From IMG/VR virus record IMGVR_UViG_3300037963_001991, positions 1-35,381 of that record: DNA of 35,381 bases. One strand, given 5' to 3'. This DNA is from a virus. The position numbers and the translations under genes were made by a program. Positions 20,222-28,785 of the stretch are shown here, one piece after another. The notes under the pieces were generated by a model. It was not told the DNA's origin. It did no database searches and was given only the letters and a program-made list of their open reading frames with translations. Each line of letters begins with the position of its first letter. The stretch's first letter is position 1.

Positions 20222-21160
20222 ATGGCAAATGAAACATTAGAACAAATAGTAAAAGCGGATGCTCTTGTAGCACCTAAACTTAGCCCATTCGGTAAAGCCG
20301 ATTCAGTATTGGAACAAACTCTAAGAGACTTTATCCAACTACAATCAACCACTATCGCAATCGGAACACAACTTGTTGGTGTTAGAACCGTTGGATGGTT
20401 GTCTTTCACTTGGTACACAGGTAGCGAAGGAACTTTCAAATATCCATTGGATGATAACGCAGTTGTAGACCCGACCATGATTGGAACTTCCAACTACTCA
20501 GTTAAACTTGAGAAGGGTCAAGGTCGATGTGTCTTCCTTGACTCCACTCTACTTAGAGGCGAAACTTGGGAAAACATGAACAGACAACAAATGGCAATTA
20601 TCCAAGCAAGAGCCGATTTGATTGACAACCACATCCTAACAAAGTTGGTTGCAGGTGCAGGTCAAGCACAAGCCGCTACTGCTCTTTGGAGTGCCGGTGG
20701 TGCTGACCCCGAAGCGGATATTCTAAACGCTATGGACTTGATTTTCAAGAACGCAAGAGTTTCCGGCAACGAAAGATTAGCATTGGTTCTACCTGCTGAA
20801 CTAAGAGCCGACATGATGAACACTCGTCTATACACCAATGTACTAATGTCACTACAAGAGAGACTAAACTCAATGGTTTCCCTTGATGTTTACTACACTC
20901 GTGACTACGGTGCAGGTAACGCTATCCCTGCCGGTGGTGTAGGTACAGTTGGTGCGATTCTTATGGTTAAGGGTGCTGAGACTGCTGAGTTCTTTACCTA
21001 CAACGGTGACGGATTCCAAGAGACTGAACTAACTCGTATCGAGGGTGTTGGTTTCTCATGGCTACTTACCTCTTACATGGGAACAGTTATTCACGAAACC
21101 CAAGACGGGGCGGCGGCAGGTAAAACTAACCGTATCTGTACAATCACAGGTTGTCTGTGA
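20222..21160 (+). CDS. Major capsid protein, HK97-fold, 312 aa
   Basis: The main shell protein. The N-terminal region has an acidic/aromatic extended-loop-like segment (WYTGSEGTFKYPLDDNAVV). The middle has a long helix (MNRQQMAIIQARADLIDNHI) equivalent to the spine helix, followed by DILNAMDLIFKNARVSGNER and VLPAELRADMMNT, patterns common in HK97-type capsid proteins. The C-terminal domain is beta-rich. The ATG at 20222 is nine bases after GGAG. An in-frame ATG at 20213 sits in the ribosome-binding site and is rejected. Position after protease and decoration protein is canonical. Confidence 0.9.
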   Translation: MANETLEQIVKADALVAPKLSPFGKADSVLEQTLRDFIQLQSTTIAIGTQLVGVRTVGWLSFTWYTGSEGTFKYPLDDNAVVDPTMIGTSNYSVKLEKGQGRCVFLDSTLLRGETWENMNRQQMAIIQARADLIDNHILTKLVAGAGQAQAATALWSAGGADPEADILNAMDLIFKNARVSGNERLALVLPAELRADMMNTRLYTNVLMSLQERLNSMVSLDVYYTRDYGAGNAIPAGGVGTVGAILMVKGAETAEFFTYNGDGFQETELTRIEGVGFSWLLTSYMGTVIHETQDGAAAGKTNRICTITGCL

Positions 21161-21169
21161 GGTCTTTAA

Positions 21170-21526
21170 GTGACTAAAGCAACTTTGATAAAGAAGTTAA
21201 AGCAAAAGGGAATATCTATTCCCAAGAACGCTACTGTGGCTGAACTTGAGCATAGGCTCAAATACTGGCACGATGGCAACGGCTATATGTTTAGACTTGC
21301 TTTACCTTCCTCAAGAGTAGGTGAAGGACACCCAGTACAACTTCTTGAAAGCGGAACAGTTTATTGGATTCCTAATAGTGAATTTGCTCACATGATAGCA
21401 AACACTAAATTAGTCTACTTAATGGGTAGAACAACCAATCCTCCAAAAGAATGTGTAGTACTTGATGTTCCAAAAGATTTTAACGACAAATGGGGCTTAG
21501 GTGTTACTGATGGCAGTCACAATTGA
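21170..21526 (+). CDS. 118-aa SAP-like head protein, unknown
   Basis: Starts with GTG nine bases after the capsid gene stop. The first 33 residues (TLIKKLKQKGISIPKNATVA, then ELEHRLKYW) form a helix-loop-helix like a SAP domain, a small DNA-binding fold that recurs in phage head and neck proteins. The rest is beta-rich, with VQLLESGTVYWIPNSEF. Its end overlaps the next gene. Probably a head-completion or capsid-interacting protein. Confidence 0.7.
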   Translation: MTKATLIKKLKQKGISIPKNATVAELEHRLKYWHDGNGYMFRLALPSSRVGEGHPVQLLESGTVYWIPNSEFAHMIANTKLVYLMGRTTNPPKECVVLDVPKDFNDKWGLGVTDGSHN

Positions 21527-21896
21527 GAATATTCGGGATTTGCTTAACAGACCGAGAGGTTTGAATAACGCAACCGTAGACCAGTTAATTACAATTAGGA
21601 CTGCTCAAATTAATAAACAAGCACGAGGTACTAAGTACGGTGTTAGTGCCGCTAACGCAGTCGATACTACCCTCAAAGAAAGTGCAATCAAATTCTTAGT
21701 CTGTTTAGACTGTCTTAATATTCTTGTTGATACTGTACCGTCATATTATAGTGAAGATATGCAAAGTGTTTATGACCGCAGGTTTCAGCAACAAATCATC
21801 ACTTATCAGCAACGGGCTGATGAGGCGGTGGCTTTGATTGCCGAAGCATCGGGTTCAGCCTTTGCTACCGGCAAGACGACCACCCGCCTTACATGA
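21510..21896 (+). CDS. Head-tail connector-like protein, 128 aa
   Basis: A helical protein with an N-terminal VTIENIRDLLNRPRGLNNAT and a long C-terminal helix (QQQIITYQQRADEAVALIAE), the general shape of gp6-like adaptor proteins that bind under the portal. The ATG at 21510 lies 17 bases inside the upstream gene, which ends at 21526; a GTG at 21501 is also in frame. Size and position after the capsid protein fit a connector. A second candidate lies at 25028-25363. Confidence 0.6.
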   Translation: MAVTIENIRDLLNRPRGLNNATVDQLITIRTAQINKQARGTKYGVSAANAVDTTLKESAIKFLVCLDCLNILVDTVPSYYSEDMQSVYDRRFQQQIITYQQRADEAVALIAEASGSAFATGKTTTRLT

Positions 21897-21907
21897 GTTG
21901 ATGATTA

Positions 21908-24379
21908 ATGGCTAATAGATATTGGATTGCTAATTATACGGCTACCCCTACTTTTAGTACTGCCGCTAATTGGGCTGATAACGCCGATGGTACAGGGGCT
22001 AATACTGCACCAACGGCAAACGATACAGTTCACTTCGGCCACCCCACTACTCTCGCCGCCGGTTTAGGTTATGGTTCTTGTGAACTTAGCGGTGCGACTG
22101 TTGCTCTTTCCACGCTTACTACTTATAGTGGATATAACAAAGTAGAAATGATAGGTAAGTTTGACATTACGGCGGTATCAAGACAATTTGTAGTTTCTCC
22201 GGTAGGTAGTCCTCAACCATCTACAATAGGTTTTAAAGCAGGTATGGTTGTGACAGTCACAGGTTGCGCTAATGCGGCCAATAACGATACATACCAAATA
22301 CAAAGCGTTGCTTCGGGCGTTATGACTATGACTACTGCCGCCGGAGGTAGCAGTATGGCTAACGAAGCGGCAGGTAGCAATATTACTATTACTTATGACC
22401 CTGCTATTGATTTGAAAGGACAAATTCTTAATATTAATTCAGCATCCGGCAGTTTACTAACATTAGATTCAAAAATAAAAAATACAACTGGTAATGGAAA
22501 AATAGTCCTCACAAATGTTTTCATAGGGGGTTCGGGTAATAGATATTTTAAATGTGGTGATAATCAAACCTTTGAGAATCGTGATACGATAACAATGGAA
22601 ATTACTAATACTTCCGGCGGTAGTATGTATTTTGACGATGGGATATATCCAATAGTTGAATTAAAAGGCGGTGCATATTCATGCGATTATGCAACACCGA
22701 CTTCGGATATTCACGGACAAGTAAAGTTTTACAAATTTAAAGAAACTACTACTGTACCAACATGGGTTAGTGGTGGAGGTAGTAAGAGAAATAACACTAA
22801 AAAAATATTCCGTCTTGATAACATGACTGATTTTGCATTAATAACTACATATTTTGATACCGGAGAATCTACATGGGTTTTTGATGTAACAGATGCTAAT
22901 TTAAAAGTACCTGTTAATGGTGACTATGCTAATTATCCTTCGGGATTTAGGGTTAGGTGGAATAATCTTATCTTTGAAAACACATCCGGTAATTCCTCAA
23001 GAAAAGCAATAATTCCGGCAAGAAGAAATCTTTGTGTAAATTCTTTAACGGTTGATTACGGGGTTAATCTTGAAGGTTCAAAAACACCGGATGAAATATC
23101 AGCAGTAGACACAGGAACAACTACTATCTCATGTACTACAAGACCCACTATTAGAGGGTCATGGAATTTTGTACAAGTTGCGGATGGTGTTTACACATCA
23201 TTACTTTGTGAAGCATTTAGCATAACTCCTTCTCATGGAGTTAAAGGGCATATTCAATTTTCTTATGATGGAGGCGCATTTCATTCACACTCTAAAATGT
23301 TAGTAGTGACTGAAACTTGGACAGGTAATGATAAATTACTTTTAGACGAAGGGGCTTATCTGTCTACTGGTTGGATGATGTTTAATCAAATTTATGCCGC
23401 AGGTGCGGGTACAGGTACTAATAATGCTATATGGTCGAGTAATGACAGTCCAACAGTCCTCTACTATACTGATAGTGCAGGTACTCACCACAACCTACTC
23501 GCAGGTGGCGGTGGTGGTGGTGGTGTAACAGTTCAAGACGAAGGTGTGACATTAGCCACTACTGCGACTACTCTTAATTTTGTAGGTGCAGGTGTTGTTG
23601 CATCGGGAACAGGGGCTACTAAAACTATCACTATTGCGGGTGGTGGCGGTGGTGCAGGTGAAGTTGTAGAATTTGTCAATGACAACACTACAATAAACAT
23701 GAATACTACTATTGCCGTATGTGCATCTAATACTGATTGCACCGCTAAAGCGGGTGTTGTAGGTCAAGCATGGAGTGGTATGAGTGCATCTATATTTCAA
23801 AATTATGATTTTACCGCTACGGGCGCACTCAATGGTGGTGCGGCTTTTAAGGGTCTAATTGATGTTCCCGCCCCAACAGTAGGTAGGAAATTAACATTAC
23901 TTGTTCCTTATCCATGCAACGGTAGGGATTTACCACAAGGGATAACACAGATTACTTGCACAGGACAAAACAACGCATTTATCGGCCATGATTTAGCAGG
24001 TATGCTAAGTGGGAAAGATGGGGCGGTATCATTTGGTAGTCAAGTGATTTTACCCGAACAATATCTTTATAGAGGCTGGACTGACCCCGCAGGTGGAATA
24101 GAAAGAAGACTGAATACAAGAGGCAATTTAGGGCATCACGCAATTACTTTAGTGGGTGTTCCCGCACCAACGGGTGATGATGCGGCTTTAGTAATAACAA
24201 ATGTGGGTGAAAATGATGTGACAATGGGGGATGTTGTTGATACTGCTAAATGGTGGGTTGAAACTAATAATGAGTTCTTGTGGGATGTTCCGGCTCGTGG
24301 CGCAAATCCATCCGATTATTATTTTGATGATAGGGGTTGGCGAGCGTCAGCGTGGGGTCAATTATATGTGGTATGTTAG
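21908..24379 (+). CDS. Large beta-rich fibre-like structural protein, 823 aa
   Basis: The N-terminal 30 residues (RYWIANYTATPTFSTAANWA) start a long stretch rich in Thr, Asn, Gly and Ser with regular strands, like a beta-solenoid or fibre. Around residues 530-580 a poly-Gly linker leads into VTVQDEGVTLATTATTLNFV and GAGVVASGTGATKTITIAGG, a module seen in tail-fibre and head-fibre proteins of marine phages, followed by a second Gly-rich linker. The C-terminal domain (about 690-823) is globular and Trp-rich. Lying between head-completion genes and upstream of the tail module, it could be a capsid fibre or surface adhesin rather than a tail fibre. It follows the upstream gene by 11 bases. Confidence 0.72.
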   Translation: MANRYWIANYTATPTFSTAANWADNADGTGANTAPTANDTVHFGHPTTLAAGLGYGSCELSGATVALSTLTTYSGYNKVEMIGKFDITAVSRQFVVSPVGSPQPSTIGFKAGMVVTVTGCANAANNDTYQIQSVASGVMTMTTAAGGSSMANEAAGSNITITYDPAIDLKGQILNINSASGSLLTLDSKIKNTTGNGKIVLTNVFIGGSGNRYFKCGDNQTFENRDTITMEITNTSGGSMYFDDGIYPIVELKGGAYSCDYATPTSDIHGQVKFYKFKETTTVPTWVSGGGSKRNNTKKIFRLDNMTDFALITTYFDTGESTWVFDVTDANLKVPVNGDYANYPSGFRVRWNNLIFENTSGNSSRKAIIPARRNLCVNSLTVDYGVNLEGSKTPDEISAVDTGTTTISCTTRPTIRGSWNFVQVADGVYTSLLCEAFSITPSHGVKGHIQFSYDGGAFHSHSKMLVVTETWTGNDKLLLDEGAYLSTGWMMFNQIYAAGAGTGTNNAIWSSNDSPTVLYYTDSAGTHHNLLAGGGGGGGVTVQDEGVTLATTATTLNFVGAGVVASGTGATKTITIAGGGGGAGEVVEFVNDNTTINMNTTIAVCASNTDCTAKAGVVGQAWSGMSASIFQNYDFTATGALNGGAAFKGLIDVPAPTVGRKLTLLVPYPCNGRDLPQGITQITCTGQNNAFIGHDLAGMLSGKDGAVSFGSQVILPEQYLYRGWTDPAGGIERRLNTRGNLGHHAITLVGVPAPTGDDAALVITNVGENDVTMGDVVDTAKWWVETNNEFLWDVPARGANPSDYYFDDRGWRASAWGQLYVVC

Positions 24380-24387
24380 GTGATAAA

Positions 24388-24555
24388 ATGAGAAAAGGAA
24401 AAATAGTCTATTTGCCCCCCGAAAGGTGCTATATTAATGTAAACATTGAAGAAACACCACATGGGTATGCAGTTTATAGGGTGGGTGAAAGCAAGCCTTT
24501 CACATTTATCCCGACTTCGGCGGTAAAGCAAATAGAATACAAAGGAGATGAATAA
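24388..24555 (+). CDS. 55-aa hypothetical protein
   Basis: A short beta-rich protein (MRKGKIVYLPPERCYINVNI and onward) with no recognised motif. The ATG at 24388 follows AGGTGA by four bases. An in-frame ATG at 24373 overlaps the upstream stop. The next gene's GGAG ribosome-binding site lies inside its last codons, and the two genes are one base apart. Probably a small virion or assembly component. Confidence 0.62.
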   Translation: MRKGKIVYLPPERCYINVNIEETPHGYAVYRVGESKPFTFIPTSAVKQIEYKGDE

Positions 24556-24556
24556 C

Positions 24557-24826
24557 ATGGAAATAGAAATAGCATTATTAGCAATCGGTGTAAGTATAGT
24601 CGCAGTAGAGCGTGGCTATAAGTTATACAAGAAATATATGGCGGATGGAAAAATAACACTTGACGAAGTATTAGAAATGGCGGAAATGGCTAAAGACCTA
24701 CCTTCCCTATCTCAAGTCAAGAAAATGAAGAAAGCGGAACTTGTTGCTCTATGCGAGGAACATGGGATTGACGCTGATGGTGTCAAGGCTGATTTGATTG
24801 CTCGACTTGAGGAAGTGATTGAATGA
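24557..24826 (+). CDS. 89-aa protein with N-terminal TM helix and C-terminal SAP domain
   Basis: Residues 3-18 form a hydrophobic helix (IEIALLAIGVSIVAVE). Residues about 54-88 read as a SAP domain (KKMKKAELVALCEEHGIDAD, then KADLIARLEEVIE), a helix-extended loop-helix fold that binds DNA. The ATG is nine bases after GGAG, and its stop overlaps the next gene. A membrane anchor joined to a DNA-binding fold suggests a role in DNA entry or in tethering DNA to the membrane, or a peptide associated with the tape measure. This is inference. Confidence 0.7.
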   Translation: MEIEIALLAIGVSIVAVERGYKLYKKYMADGKITLDEVLEMAEMAKDLPSLSQVKKMKKAELVALCEEHGIDADGVKADLIARLEEVIE

Positions 24827-25023
24827 GTAGGACTGGTGCATCACAAGTAAGATTTGAAAACATTGAAATGAGGTTAGATAAGCACGATGAAATGCTTGAA
24901 AAGATTACCGATGCACAGACTGAAATGATGGTATCAATAGCAAAATTACATACAACAGTAAAAATATTATTATCGGTTTTATCGGTGGCAGTAGGAATAG
25001 ACATAAGCATAATGATGGGGTGA
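24823..25023 (+). CDS. XhlA-like coiled-coil/TM protein, possible holin
   Basis: The 66-residue protein has a heptad-patterned N-terminal helix (RFENIEMRLDKHDEMLEKIT) and a single C-terminal hydrophobic helix (VKILLSVLSVAVGIDISIMM). This layout is that of haemolysin XhlA-type phage proteins, which act with a holin and endolysin in host lysis. It overlaps the stop of the upstream gene by four bases. No endolysin is visible in the window. Archaeal lysis systems are poorly known, so a structural role is also possible. Confidence 0.62.
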   Translation: MSRTGASQVRFENIEMRLDKHDEMLEKITDAQTEMMVSIAKLHTTVKILLSVLSVAVGIDISIMMG

Positions 25024-25027
25024 TTAA

Positions 25028-25363
25028 ATGAGTTATTGTACAGAAGCGGATGTGGCTATAAGATTAGGCTTAGATTCAGCACAACGAACTCGTGCTTCAT
25101 CAAGAATAACAAGTGCTATCAGTCGTGCTACTGTTTTTATAGACCAAGAGTTTCGAGATTACGGGCGAGCCGCACCAACTGGTGCTACTGGAAACGATGC
25201 CGCAGTTCTTAAAGAAATATGCGGTGATTTATCAGCGTCAATTTATCTCGAAGACGATACGGCATTTCATACATCCGGTAGTGACCCTTTGCGTTCTAAT
25301 GTCCTAAGACAAAGGGCTATGGAAGAATTAAAAAGATTAGCGCATTTGGGAAGTGTTAATTGA
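25028..25363 (+). CDS. Head-tail connector (gp6/DUF1320-like), 111 aa
   Basis: Begins MSYCTEADVAIRLGLDSAQR and continues with ITSAISRATVFIDQEFRDYG, the helix pattern of neck adaptor proteins (DUF1320 or gp6-like families) that stack under the portal ring. The C-terminal helix is RQRAMEELKRLAHL. The length of 111 residues is typical. The next gene begins exactly at the end of this one. It opens the neck and tail block. Confidence 0.75.
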   Translation: MSYCTEADVAIRLGLDSAQRTRASSRITSAISRATVFIDQEFRDYGRAAPTGATGNDAAVLKEICGDLSASIYLEDDTAFHTSGSDPLRSNVLRQRAMEELKRLAHLGSVN

Positions 25364-25947
25364 TGGCAAGAAGATACTTTCCTAATCTAAATACTACGCT
25401 ACAAAGTAGTAGTGGTAAAGTTGTATCATCTTGGGATTTTACCGAAGTTAATAGGGCTATCGGATTTATGGAAGATAATGCGGGTAAATCTATGGCCGAT
25501 GCAATAAAAGAAGCATTAAGAAAGCAAGCCAATAAAACACAATCATATATTATGAGAGAATCGTCACAAAGACATCGAGTAATGTCTAAAGAAGTAGCGG
25601 ATTCTATCGCAGTCGATATAGGAGTTACGGCGGGCGGTGAAGCACAAGTTAGATTTGGTAGCGAACCTATGGATGATGGCGGAGTAAGCGGTTCTCGTGG
25701 TGGTAAATTAGCATTAATTCTTGAATTTGGGATTAGAGATTTCCCGTACCCATTTACATTTAAATCAATTAAACCTTCCCCGTCTTTTGCGATAGGTAAT
25801 ACTGGTATTGGTAATTTCATAAATGCAAAAGCAAATCCCATCTACAAAGGATTCGAGGGTATAGGTTGGTTGGCAAAGGCATTTGCCGAAGTGCAACCGG
25901 AAATACAAGATGCTATAATGTTAAAGTTAAGGGAGGATTTCGCATGA
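25363..25947 (+). CDS. HK97 gp10-like tail completion protein, 194 aa
   Basis: The N-terminal half is helical (SMADAIKEALRKQANKTQSY). The C-terminal half has the Gly-rich turn LALILEFGIRDFPYPFTF and ends in a long helix, resembling minor tail or gp10-like proteins that complete the head-tail joint. The ATG at 25363 overlaps the upstream stop; a TTG one codon earlier is possible. Its own stop overlaps the next start (ATGA). Confidence 0.68.
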   Translation: MARRYFPNLNTTLQSSSGKVVSSWDFTEVNRAIGFMEDNAGKSMADAIKEALRKQANKTQSYIMRESSQRHRVMSKEVADSIAVDIGVTAGGEAQVRFGSEPMDDGGVSGSRGGKLALILEFGIRDFPYPFTFKSIKPSPSFAIGNTGIGNFINAKANPIYKGFEGIGWLAKAFAEVQPEIQDAIMLKLREDFA

Positions 25948-27110
25948 GCATAGCCACTACGACCCAATTTTGGACTACACGATGGAACGGTGGCGACCCT
26001 GCTCAAGCATCAAGTTATGGCGGTCAAGATAACGAAGTTTTTACAATGGTAGCGGGTTCAAACGCCGGTTATGGTAGTGATGCTGACGGTTCTTGGAAAA
26101 TAACAGTTCCATATTCCGCAAATCCGGCTTTAGTAGGTTGGCAACAATGGACTAATGTACCAAGTAATGAGGATTATACCGTAGTAATGTGTATACATTA
26201 TCCAGTAGCCGATAAGATTATGGCCGAAGATAAAGAGATACTTTTTGTTGCTAACAGTACACATAGAATACAGATTCAATCCAATGGAACGGCTGATAAA
26301 CTAAAGATTGTGCATGGCGACGGAAGTGGTGGTGCGGGTGCTTCGACAACAACATTAATTACTGGTTTAGATTTAACATTAGCCGGTGGTTTTGAAGCAA
26401 AACCTCTTATTCTAAGATTAACACTTAATAGTGCAGGTAAAGCAAAAATTTACATTAATGAAATTATTGAAGATGATTTAGGAACTTCAAAGGTCATTGA
26501 AGTAGATGCCATAGTTGGTTCGGCAGTCAAAGCAATTAGATGGGGTAATGGGCAAGGTAATGATTCTTCAATTACTTTTCATAATCTTTATGTTTCTACT
26601 CATGGTGCATTTAGTCCCGATGAAATGTCTACATCCCCATTTGTCACAGATTCACTTATGAGAATGGCATTTTCTATTAGAGATTTACTTCGCAACAGTA
26701 AAAGAATGTATTTGAAAAACTTTGTAGATGATTCTTCAATTGTCTATGGGTACGATGTATCATCCGGTATGGTAAGTCGATTAGCACCACCTACAATACA
26801 CATAGTCTTGAGAGAATTAACCTCGCCGGATTTTGAAACATTAGGCGGAACAAGAATAGACCAAAACTACACAATTACTTTATTTGTTACAACTCGTGGA
26901 ACTGACTACAAAAACGCTTACAGAATGGGTATGGAAATAGGCGGAGATGCCTTTGATGAAATCTATACAAACACAGGGTTAGAAGGCAACACAGACAGTT
27001 TAATTAATTATTCGGCATCCTTTGATACAAAAATGGATGACGACGAAGTGGTGTGCATTCATAGATTTGAATACCAGTATATGCGACGCTTAAATATGTT
27101 GCATCGGTAA
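25944..27110 (+). CDS. Lectin-like domain fused to tail-terminator-like domain, 388 aa
   Basis: The N-terminal part (about 1-215) is a beta sandwich rich in Gly, Asn and Trp, with AEDKEILFVANSTHRIQIQS and LILRLTLNSAGKAKIYINEI, reminiscent of a concanavalin-A/laminin-G-like sugar-binding fold. The C-terminal part (about 225-388) begins with a helix (SLMRMAFSIRDLLRNSKRMY) and continues with alternating strands that fit tail terminator proteins, which cap the tail tube. The ATG at 25944 is seven bases after GGGAGG and overlaps the upstream stop. An upstream in-frame start is rejected because it lies deep in the previous gene. Fusion of a host-binding domain to a neck protein would be unusual. 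Confidence 0.68.
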   Translation: MSIATTTQFWTTRWNGGDPAQASSYGGQDNEVFTMVAGSNAGYGSDADGSWKITVPYSANPALVGWQQWTNVPSNEDYTVVMCIHYPVADKIMAEDKEILFVANSTHRIQIQSNGTADKLKIVHGDGSGGAGASTTTLITGLDLTLAGGFEAKPLILRLTLNSAGKAKIYINEIIEDDLGTSKVIEVDAIVGSAVKAIRWGNGQGNDSSITFHNLYVSTHGAFSPDEMSTSPFVTDSLMRMAFSIRDLLRNSKRMYLKNFVDDSSIVYGYDVSSGMVSRLAPPTIHIVLRELTSPDFETLGGTRIDQNYTITLFVTTRGTDYKNAYRMGMEIGGDAFDEIYTNTGLEGNTDSLINYSASFDTKMDDDEVVCIHRFEYQYMRRLNMLHR

Positions 27111-27159
27111 TAACCTTCAAATAACAAACCGGATGTAGCGATACATAGGTGAACCCACA

Positions 27160-28239
27160 ATGTCGTCTAATTTCGCAAATAGATATGTAAGTATAACCCC
27201 CGAACACACCACAAGTACTGGTGTAAGAAGTTACGGTACTGCATCAGCAGGTGCAAGTGCAAAACAATTCGGAGAGGTTGATGATGAATCAATCTCCCCA
27301 TCCTTTGACCTAATGACAAGAGGCGATATGAGCCGATACGGTGCGGCCAAGTCGCTAAACGGAAAAGAATATTCCGAAGGCGGTCTTAACTTGGTTATCC
27401 AAGCCGACGACTTTTGTGGTATGGTTCTTTACGGTCTATACGGTGACAACACCGCTAACCCCCCTGCTTCCGCAGGTTACTCATATGCCGCTAATGTCCA
27501 CACTTGGACAGAAGTGAAAGATATGATTTTACCTTCCTTTACTCTTGAAATTGGTCGAGAGGATAAAGAACATACCTACACAGGTATGTGTCTAAGTAGA
27601 TTGTCAGTAAGTGGTAGCGTTGGTGAATACGCTACAATGTCTGTCGATTACAACGGTAAGGCTGAGAGTGCGGTATCTTCACTCAACGCATCCCCTACCT
27701 TTGCAGGTGCTACTCTTGAAGGATTGCACTTTGCGGAAGGAACAGTTACTTTCTCATCCGACAACGCAACCGCCGTTGCTTCTTCAAACATTAAGTCAAT
27801 GTCAATCGAATGGAACACAAATCTAAATACTGATGATGCTTGTTCAATCGGTAACAGAACTTATGTTAGGCAACCGGAAATGCAAATGAGAGAAATTACA
27901 GGTTCAGTTGAGTTCTCAAGACCTTCAATCGGAACTGCTCTCGGTGGTGCAAACCAAGACCCGCAATACGAATTGATTACTGCTACTGGCGGTGAAGAAT
28001 ACGATGGTACGGCGGCGGGCGCACCTGCTATCAAACTACAATTCAATCAAGGTTCAGCCGTAGGATTAACTGTCGAGTTGTTCAAGGTTCGATGGGAAGC
28101 ACCTTCAATGAATGTAAGTGGTCGTGACTCAAGCACTATGTCTTTGAACTTTGTTGCTCTTGTTGATGATAACGGACAAATGAGCCGAGTTACTTTCAAG
28201 ACTGGTAACACAAGCGATGGTAGATATTCCGGTCTTTGA
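27160..28239 (+). CDS. Major tail tube protein, 359 aa
   Basis: Forms stacked rings of the tail tube. Evidence is position (after the terminator-like gene, before chaperones and tape measure), length, and beta-rich sequence with GGLNLVIQADDFCGMVLYGL, SFTLEIGREDKEHTYTGMCL and VSGSVGEYATMSVDYNGKAE, segments characteristic of phage tail tube proteins. AGGTGA lies eight bases before the ATG. No sheath gene is seen beside it, which fits a non-contractile tail. Confidence 0.85.
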   Translation: MSSNFANRYVSITPEHTTSTGVRSYGTASAGASAKQFGEVDDESISPSFDLMTRGDMSRYGAAKSLNGKEYSEGGLNLVIQADDFCGMVLYGLYGDNTANPPASAGYSYAANVHTWTEVKDMILPSFTLEIGREDKEHTYTGMCLSRLSVSGSVGEYATMSVDYNGKAESAVSSLNASPTFAGATLEGLHFAEGTVTFSSDNATAVASSNIKSMSIEWNTNLNTDDACSIGNRTYVRQPEMQMREITGSVEFSRPSIGTALGGANQDPQYELITATGGEEYDGTAAGAPAIKLQFNQGSAVGLTVELFKVRWEAPSMNVSGRDSSTMSLNFVALVDDNGQMSRVTFKTGNTSDGRYSGL

Positions 28240-28250
28240 GGGTGATTTAG

Positions 28251-28460
28251 ATGCAAAAGTCAAAAGGAATTAAGATAGGCAAGACTGCCTCAATCATATT
28301 AACAAAAGGGGCAAAGATAGAAGCCCCAGTCATAGAAGAACCAAAGGTTGAAGAACCGAAGGTTGAAGTTAAGGTGGAAAAGAAAACACCTGCAAAGAAA
28401 AGTAAAGCAAAGAAAAGTAAGAGTGTGAAGAAAAATGACAGTACTAAAAAAACAGTTTGA
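28251..28460 (+). CDS. 69-aa disordered Lys/Glu/Pro-rich protein
   Basis: The first 25 residues may fold (MQKSKGIKIGKTASIILTKG). The rest is low-complexity, with repeated EEPKVEEPKVEVKVEKK and a Lys/Ser-rich tail. GGGTGA lies five bases before the ATG. Its end overlaps the next gene by 26 bases in another frame, so the two are coupled. Small charged proteins occur here in other siphoviruses, but this one is not recognised. Confidence 0.65.
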   Translation: MQKSKGIKIGKTASIILTKGAKIEAPVIEEPKVEEPKVEVKVEKKTPAKKSKAKKSKSVKKNDSTKKTV

Positions 28461-28785
28461 TTTAGGAACAAGAAAAATTTGGGTGCGTCAAGCATCCGGC
28501 ATGGAACGACTAAGGTTTGAAACCATTTTGGCTAAAACCTTCCGTAAGTTTAAGCATTTTGGTGTAGACCAAGACGCATGGACTGACGAACAACAAGAAG
28601 AGTTTTTGGTAGCCCTTGAAGATGCAGGGGCGGGCATGACCGACCAATTATACCACTTAGTACCTGCTTGTATAATAGATGAAGTTGATATTAACTTAAT
28701 TGACCGTGATACAATCATGGAGATTTATGAGTTTGTGCGTGGTGATGCAGTAGAAGGTGATGGTAGCATCCCTTTGGACTCTTGA
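28435..28785 (+). CDS. Tail assembly chaperone, short form (G-like), 116 aa
   Basis: Helps load the tape measure before tube assembly; normally absent from the virion. The N-terminus is beta-rich (KKQFDLGTRKIWVRQASGME), then helical, as in tail assembly chaperones. It lies between tail tube and tape measure, as the lambda G gene does. Its last codons hold the slippery heptamer CCCTTTG (28770-28776), at which part of the ribosomes should shift to the -1 frame and make the long form. Its start overlaps the upstream gene. Confidence 0.85.
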   Translation: MTVLKKQFDLGTRKIWVRQASGMERLRFETILAKTFRKFKHFGVDQDAWTDEQQEEFLVALEDAGAGMTDQLYHLVPACIIDEVDINLIDRDTIMEIYEFVRGDAVEGDGSIPLDS

